64,000 nt of DNA from Pseudaminobacter soli (ex Zhang et al. 2022) (GTDB lineage: Bacteria > Pseudomonadota > Alphaproteobacteria > Rhizobiales > Rhizobiaceae): positions 80,681 to 144,680 of the forward strand of contig NZ_JABVCF010000015.1 of assembly GCF_014595955.1 (NCBI RefSeq), given 5' to 3'. Every line of letters begins with the position of its first letter. Positions within the stretch are counted from its first letter, which is position 1. The notes beneath the pieces were generated by a model, which did no database searches, was not told where the DNA came from, and saw nothing but the letters and a program-made list of their open reading frames with translations. Positions 61,029-64,000 of the stretch are shown piece by piece. The translations under genes and the position numbers were made by a program.

Positions 61029-61331
61029 GCTAGATCAGACTCTCTGGAGCGAATGACATGTCGGGATAGGTGTCGGTCCGCGAGACGATAACTTTCCAAA
61101 CGCGAAAACGAGCGCTGCGTCATCTGGCGCTGAATACCTGGCTCATGCACCCTTGTCCCGAAAGGCAATTCTGCTATCGAGTAAGAAGACTGCAAGCTGC
61201 GGCCGCGGACTGAAGATTGCGTTCGCGGATTGACGAGGTTCAGCGGACTGGCCCGATGAACCACATCGACTGCGCTACGGGCAGCCGATCTCGTCGCCCG
61301 TTCTTCGGGCGTGGCGGATCATTCGCCATTT

Positions 61332-61351
61332 TGGAAACAGAACTGTTTCCA
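61332..61351. promoter_or_regulatory. 20-bp palindrome upstream of gdhA
   Basis: TGGAAACAG-AA-CTGTTTCCA is perfect and 92 bases upstream of the glutamate dehydrogenase start. It is a candidate operator for a dimeric regulator different from the TetR protein. Confidence 0.5.
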
Positions 61352-61442
61352 TCCAGCCATGAAAGGCTTTAGACCTGCCCGGCTGCGCAGCCCGCGCCCC
61401 CTATTCGCTAGTCACTCCGAATTCCCGGCAACCAGAGGAGAA

Positions 61443-62711
61443 ATGATGCACGAAGATAGCCTGCTTGAAGACGCCCTCGTCCGGCTGGACGATGCGGCAG
61501 CCCATCTCAGTATCGATCCGGACGTGATCGAGAAGCTGAAATTCGCGCGCGAAATGACCAAGGTCCGGCTCATGATCCGCATGGACGACGGATCGCGCAA
61601 GTCGTTCCTCGCATGGCGCTGCCGCTACGACGACACGCGCGGCCCCACCAAAGGCGGCATTCGTTTCCATCCGGACTCCACAGCCGATGAGGTCGAGACG
61701 CTCGCCTTCTGGATGACGTTCAAATGCGCGGTGATGAACCTGCCCTATGGCGGCGGCAAGGGCGCGGTCCAGGTCGATCCACGCAAGCTTTCGAAGGCCG
61801 AGTTGGAGCGGCTGTCGCGCGCCTACATCCAGGCGTTTGCCCGTATCCTCGGGCCTGACCGCGACATCCCCGCTCCGGACGTCTACACCAACTCCATGAT
61901 CATGGGATGGATGGCTGACGAGTACGCCCAGATCGTCGGCCAGCACGAGCCGGCCGTCATCACCGGAAAGCCGATCGCGCTCGGCGGTTCGCTCGGACGC
62001 GGCGACGCGACGGCGCGCGGCGGGTACTATCTGGTCCGTCATCTCGCTGCCGAGCTCGGCCTTGCCCAGACCATGCGGGTCGCGGTGCAGGGTTTCGGCA
62101 ATGCGGGGCAGCACATTGCGCGCCTGCTAGCTGCGGACGGACACAAGATCGTCGCCGTTTCAGACTCGGAAGGCGCGGTCTATTCGGCTGCGGGACTTCA
62201 CATCGACCTCCTCCTCGCAGCCAAGGCGGACGGGAAATCGGTCACCAGCACGACTGGGCATGGCGGGCACGAACTCCTGGATCCCGATGCCCTGGTCGGC
62301 GTCGAGTGCGACCTCCTGGTTCCTGCGGCCCTCGAGAACATGATCGACGAGGAGAATGCCGGGTCCGTCAAGGCGAAACTGGTGCTGGAACTGGCAAACG
62401 GTCCGGTGACACCGGAGGCGGACGCCATCCTCGGCAGCAAGGACGTCACCATCCTCCCGGACATCCTGGCGAATGCCGGAGGGGTGACCGTGTCCTACTT
62501 CGAATGGGTTCAGAACCGGCAGGGCTTCTACTGGACGGTCGAGGAAATCCACGACCGGCTCCGTGCCATCATGGAGCGCGAGGGCCGCGCGATCTGGAAT
62601 GTGGCCCGCGAGAAGAACATCACCATGCGCACGGCCGCCTATGTCCATGCGCTCGGCCGCCTCGCGGAGGCCATCGAGGCGCACGGCACGCAGAGCTTCT
62701 TCACGAGCTAA
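61443..62711 (+). CDS. gdhA: Glutamate dehydrogenase (Glu/Leu/Phe/Val family)
   Basis: The 422-residue oxidoreductase interconverts glutamate and 2-oxoglutarate with ammonia. Features are RYDDTRGPTKGGIRFHP, catalytic-Lys region NLPYGGGKGAVQVDPRKLS, GPDRDIPAPDVYTN and the Rossmann VQGFGNAGQHIARLL. The C-terminal NAGGVTVSYFEWVQNRQGF is typical of NAD-linked enzymes. Two adjacent ATGs (61443 and 61446) follow AGAGGAGA; the second has better spacing. The frame extends upstream to 61311 but has no ribosome site there. Confidence 0.93.
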   Translation: MMHEDSLLEDALVRLDDAAAHLSIDPDVIEKLKFAREMTKVRLMIRMDDGSRKSFLAWRCRYDDTRGPTKGGIRFHPDSTADEVETLAFWMTFKCAVMNLPYGGGKGAVQVDPRKLSKAELERLSRAYIQAFARILGPDRDIPAPDVYTNSMIMGWMADEYAQIVGQHEPAVITGKPIALGGSLGRGDATARGGYYLVRHLAAELGLAQTMRVAVQGFGNAGQHIARLLAADGHKIVAVSDSEGAVYSAAGLHIDLLLAAKADGKSVTSTTGHGGHELLDPDALVGVECDLLVPAALENMIDEENAGSVKAKLVLELANGPVTPEADAILGSKDVTILPDILANAGGVTVSYFEWVQNRQGFYWTVEEIHDRLRAIMEREGRAIWNVAREKNITMRTAAYVHALGRLAEAIEAHGTQSFFTS

Positions 62712-62718
62712 GCAGATC

Positions 62719-62753
62719 GCTCCCGCCCCGATCTTCTTCGATGGGGCGGGAGC
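62719..62753. terminator. Bidirectional terminator after gdhA
   Basis: GCTCCCGCCCC and GGGGCGGGAGC form a perfect 11-bp stem with a 13-base loop between the convergent gdhA stop and the dehydrogenase stop at 62760. It can end both transcripts. Confidence 0.75.
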
Positions 62754-62759
62754 AGGTAT

Positions 62760-64000
62760 TCAGGCGAGCGGAAGCTCCATGTCATGCTCGCCTTCCCGGA
62801 TTCGGGTGGGTAAGCCGATACGGCCGAGCAGGCTGAGGAACGGCTGCGGCGGCAGTTCTTCGACGTTCGCCATCTTCTTCACGTCCCACTCGCCCGTCGC
62901 GATCAGCATGGCAGCCGCCACCGCGGGCACGCCCGCCGTATAGGAGATGCCCTGGCTGCCCACCTCCTGGTAGGCCTCCTTGTGGTCCGCCACGTTATAG
63001 ATGAAGACCTCGCGCGGCTTGCCGTCCTTGACGCCCTTGACGAGGTCGCCGATGCAGGTCTTGCCCGTATAGTCGGGAGCAAGCGACGACGGATCGGGCA
63101 GGACCGCCTTGACCACCTTCAGCGGCACCACTTCCAGTCCTTCCGCCGTGGTCACCGGCTGCTCCGAAAGCAGGCCGAGGTTCTTCAGTACCGTGAAGAC
63201 GTTGATGTAGTGATCGCCAAATCCCATCCAGAAGCGCACGTTCGGCACCCCCAGCAGCTGCGACAGGGAGTGCACCTCGTCATGGCCGGTCAGATAGGCC
63301 TTCTGCTTGTCGACAGTCGGTAGATCCCATTCGTGACCGATCTCGAACATCTTGTTGGAGACCCACTTGCTACCCTGCCAGGACCAGACTTGCCCGGTGA
63401 ACTCGCGGAAATTGATCTCCGGGTCGAAGTTCGTTGCGAAGTACCGCCCGTGGCTTCCGGCGTTGATGTCGATGATGTCGATGGATTCGATACTGTCGAA
63501 GTATTCGTCCTTCGCGAGCCGCGCGTATGCGTTCACCACGCCCGGATCGAAGCCGGCGCCGAGAATCGCGGTCACTCCAGCTTTCTCGCATTCCTCTCGG
63601 CGCTTCCACTCGTAGTTGGCGTACCACGGCGCAGGCTCGCACACCTTGAGCGGATCTTCGTGGATGGCTGTGTCGATGTAGGCGGCACCGGTCGCGATGC
63701 ATGCCGACATCACCGACATGTTGAGGAAGGCCGAACCGACGTTGATGACGATCCTCGCGCCCGTCCTCTCGATCAGCGCCTTGGTCGCCTCCACATCCAT
63801 CGCATCGAGGGCATGTGCCGCGATAGCCCCATCGGTCTTCAGCGCATTCTTCTCGCGGACTGACGCAATGATCGCCTCGCATTTTTCCACGGTGCGTGAC
63901 GCGATATGGATATCGCCGAGGATATCGTTGTTCTGGGCGCATTTGTGCGCGACGACCTGGGCCACACCGCCCGCGCCGATGATGAGGACATGCTTCTTCA
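62760..64000 (-). CDS. Saccharopine dehydrogenase-family protein, carboxynorspermidine dehydrogenase-like (partial)
   Basis: The gene runs off the right edge: the first complete codon is at 63998 (KKHVLIIGAGGVAQVVAHKC), preceded by TG, so probably only the A of ATG is missing and the protein has about 413 residues. The Rossmann start GAGGVAQ, IASRTVEKCEAI, and long blocks GAGFDPGVVNAYARLAKDEYFDSIESIDIIDINAGSHG-type sequence fit carboxyspermidine/carboxynorspermidine dehydrogenases of alternative polyamine synthesis. In related bacteria a decarboxylase gene is often next; it would lie outside or elsewhere. Confidence 0.88.
   Translation of the reverse strand, partial: KKHVLIIGAGGVAQVVAHKCAQNNDILGDIHIASRTVEKCEAIIASVREKNALKTDGAIAAHALDAMDVEATKALIERTGARIVINVGSAFLNMSVMSACIATGAAYIDTAIHEDPLKVCEPAPWYANYEWKRREECEKAGVTAILGAGFDPGVVNAYARLAKDEYFDSIESIDIIDINAGSHGRYFATNFDPEINFREFTGQVWSWQGSKWVSNKMFEIGHEWDLPTVDKQKAYLTGHDEVHSLSQLLGVPNVRFWMGFGDHYINVFTVLKNLGLLSEQPVTTAEGLEVVPLKVVKAVLPDPSSLAPDYTGKTCIGDLVKGVKDGKPREVFIYNVADHKEAYQEVGSQGISYTAGVPAVAAAMLIATGEWDVKKMANVEELPPQPFLSLLGRIGLPTRIREGEHDMELPLA

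Larger units (their letters stand above)
60948..61442. other. Divergent intergenic region before gdhA
   Basis: No gene is evident in these 495 bases. It carries the imperfect TetR operator (61013-61028) near the isochorismatase start and an 20-base palindrome (61332-61351) near the glutamate dehydrogenase start. Confidence 0.5.

Noticed and set aside
1..64000. tRNA, rRNA, CRISPR array or intact insertion sequence
   Set aside because: No cloverleaf-type segments, direct-repeat arrays, transposase genes or terminal repeats were recognised; the IS66-like HTH is part of a fused gene without other IS parts.

Overview
The window looks like chromosomal DNA of a GC-rich alphaproteobacterium, most likely a Hyphomicrobiales (Rhizobiales) member near Mesorhizobium/Phyllobacteriaceae. 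That placement is an inference from codon bias, an ExoF/ExoY/Wzc-style exopolysaccharide (EPS) locus, many ABC importers of organic nitrogen compounds and a carboxynorspermidine-dehydrogenase-type gene. I saw no tRNA, rRNA, CRISPR array or intact insertion sequence.

Region 1 (about 0-23 kb) is an EPS locus, nearly all on the minus strand. It holds a Wzz/Wzc tyrosine kinase, a NusG-like elongation factor, an IS66-type HTH fused to a kinase-like protein, a GT4 glycosyltransferase, an ExoF-type export protein, a type-I-secretion-like ABC exporter, an ExoY-type priming sugar transferase and a Wzy/O-antigen-ligase-like polymerase. Inserted in it are two unusual blocks. One is a PqqD-HprK fusion, a nucleotidyltransferase and a small Tat-leader peptide. 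The other is a pyruvate-kinase/ATP-sulfurylase fusion followed by APS kinase and a Kef-type antiporter.

Region 2 (23.5-28 kb) is a compact H-NOX gas-sensing operon: H-NOX, hybrid histidine kinase, single-domain receiver, and a receiver-class III adenylate cyclase. Region 3 (28-36.5 kb) is a peptide/glutathione-type ABC importer (binding protein and two permeases on minus; ROK regulator, gamma-glutamyltransferase and double ATPase on plus). Region 4 (36.6-40.8 kb) is a tungstate importer with an excisionase-HTH/periplasmic-binding-type regulator and a second, ModA-like binding protein. Region 5 (41-50 kb) holds an M20 amidohydrolase, a membrane protein, a TetR regulator with its palindrome, an RND efflux pair, an AraC/GyrI regulator and a GFA-family protein.

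Region 6 (50-61 kb) is a catabolic regulon: amidase, broken epimerase, broken acetyltransferase, sugar-type ABC importer, TetR, a dihydrodipicolinate-synthase-like aldolase and an isochorismatase-like hydrolase. Four copies of one operator (AACCAAC-NN-GTTGGTT and variants) lie at its transcription starts, so TetR probably controls all of it. Region 7 (61-64 kb) has glutamate dehydrogenase convergent with a saccharopine/carboxynorspermidine dehydrogenase that runs off the right edge.

A second theme is decay. I found truncated or broken remnants of a GGDEF protein, an M20 hydrolase, a Tat signal peptide, a periplasmic binding protein and a GMC oxidoreductase, plus two adjacent genes each disabled by a single-base lesion. 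The remnants sit at the borders of intact modules and look like scars of deletion or module replacement.
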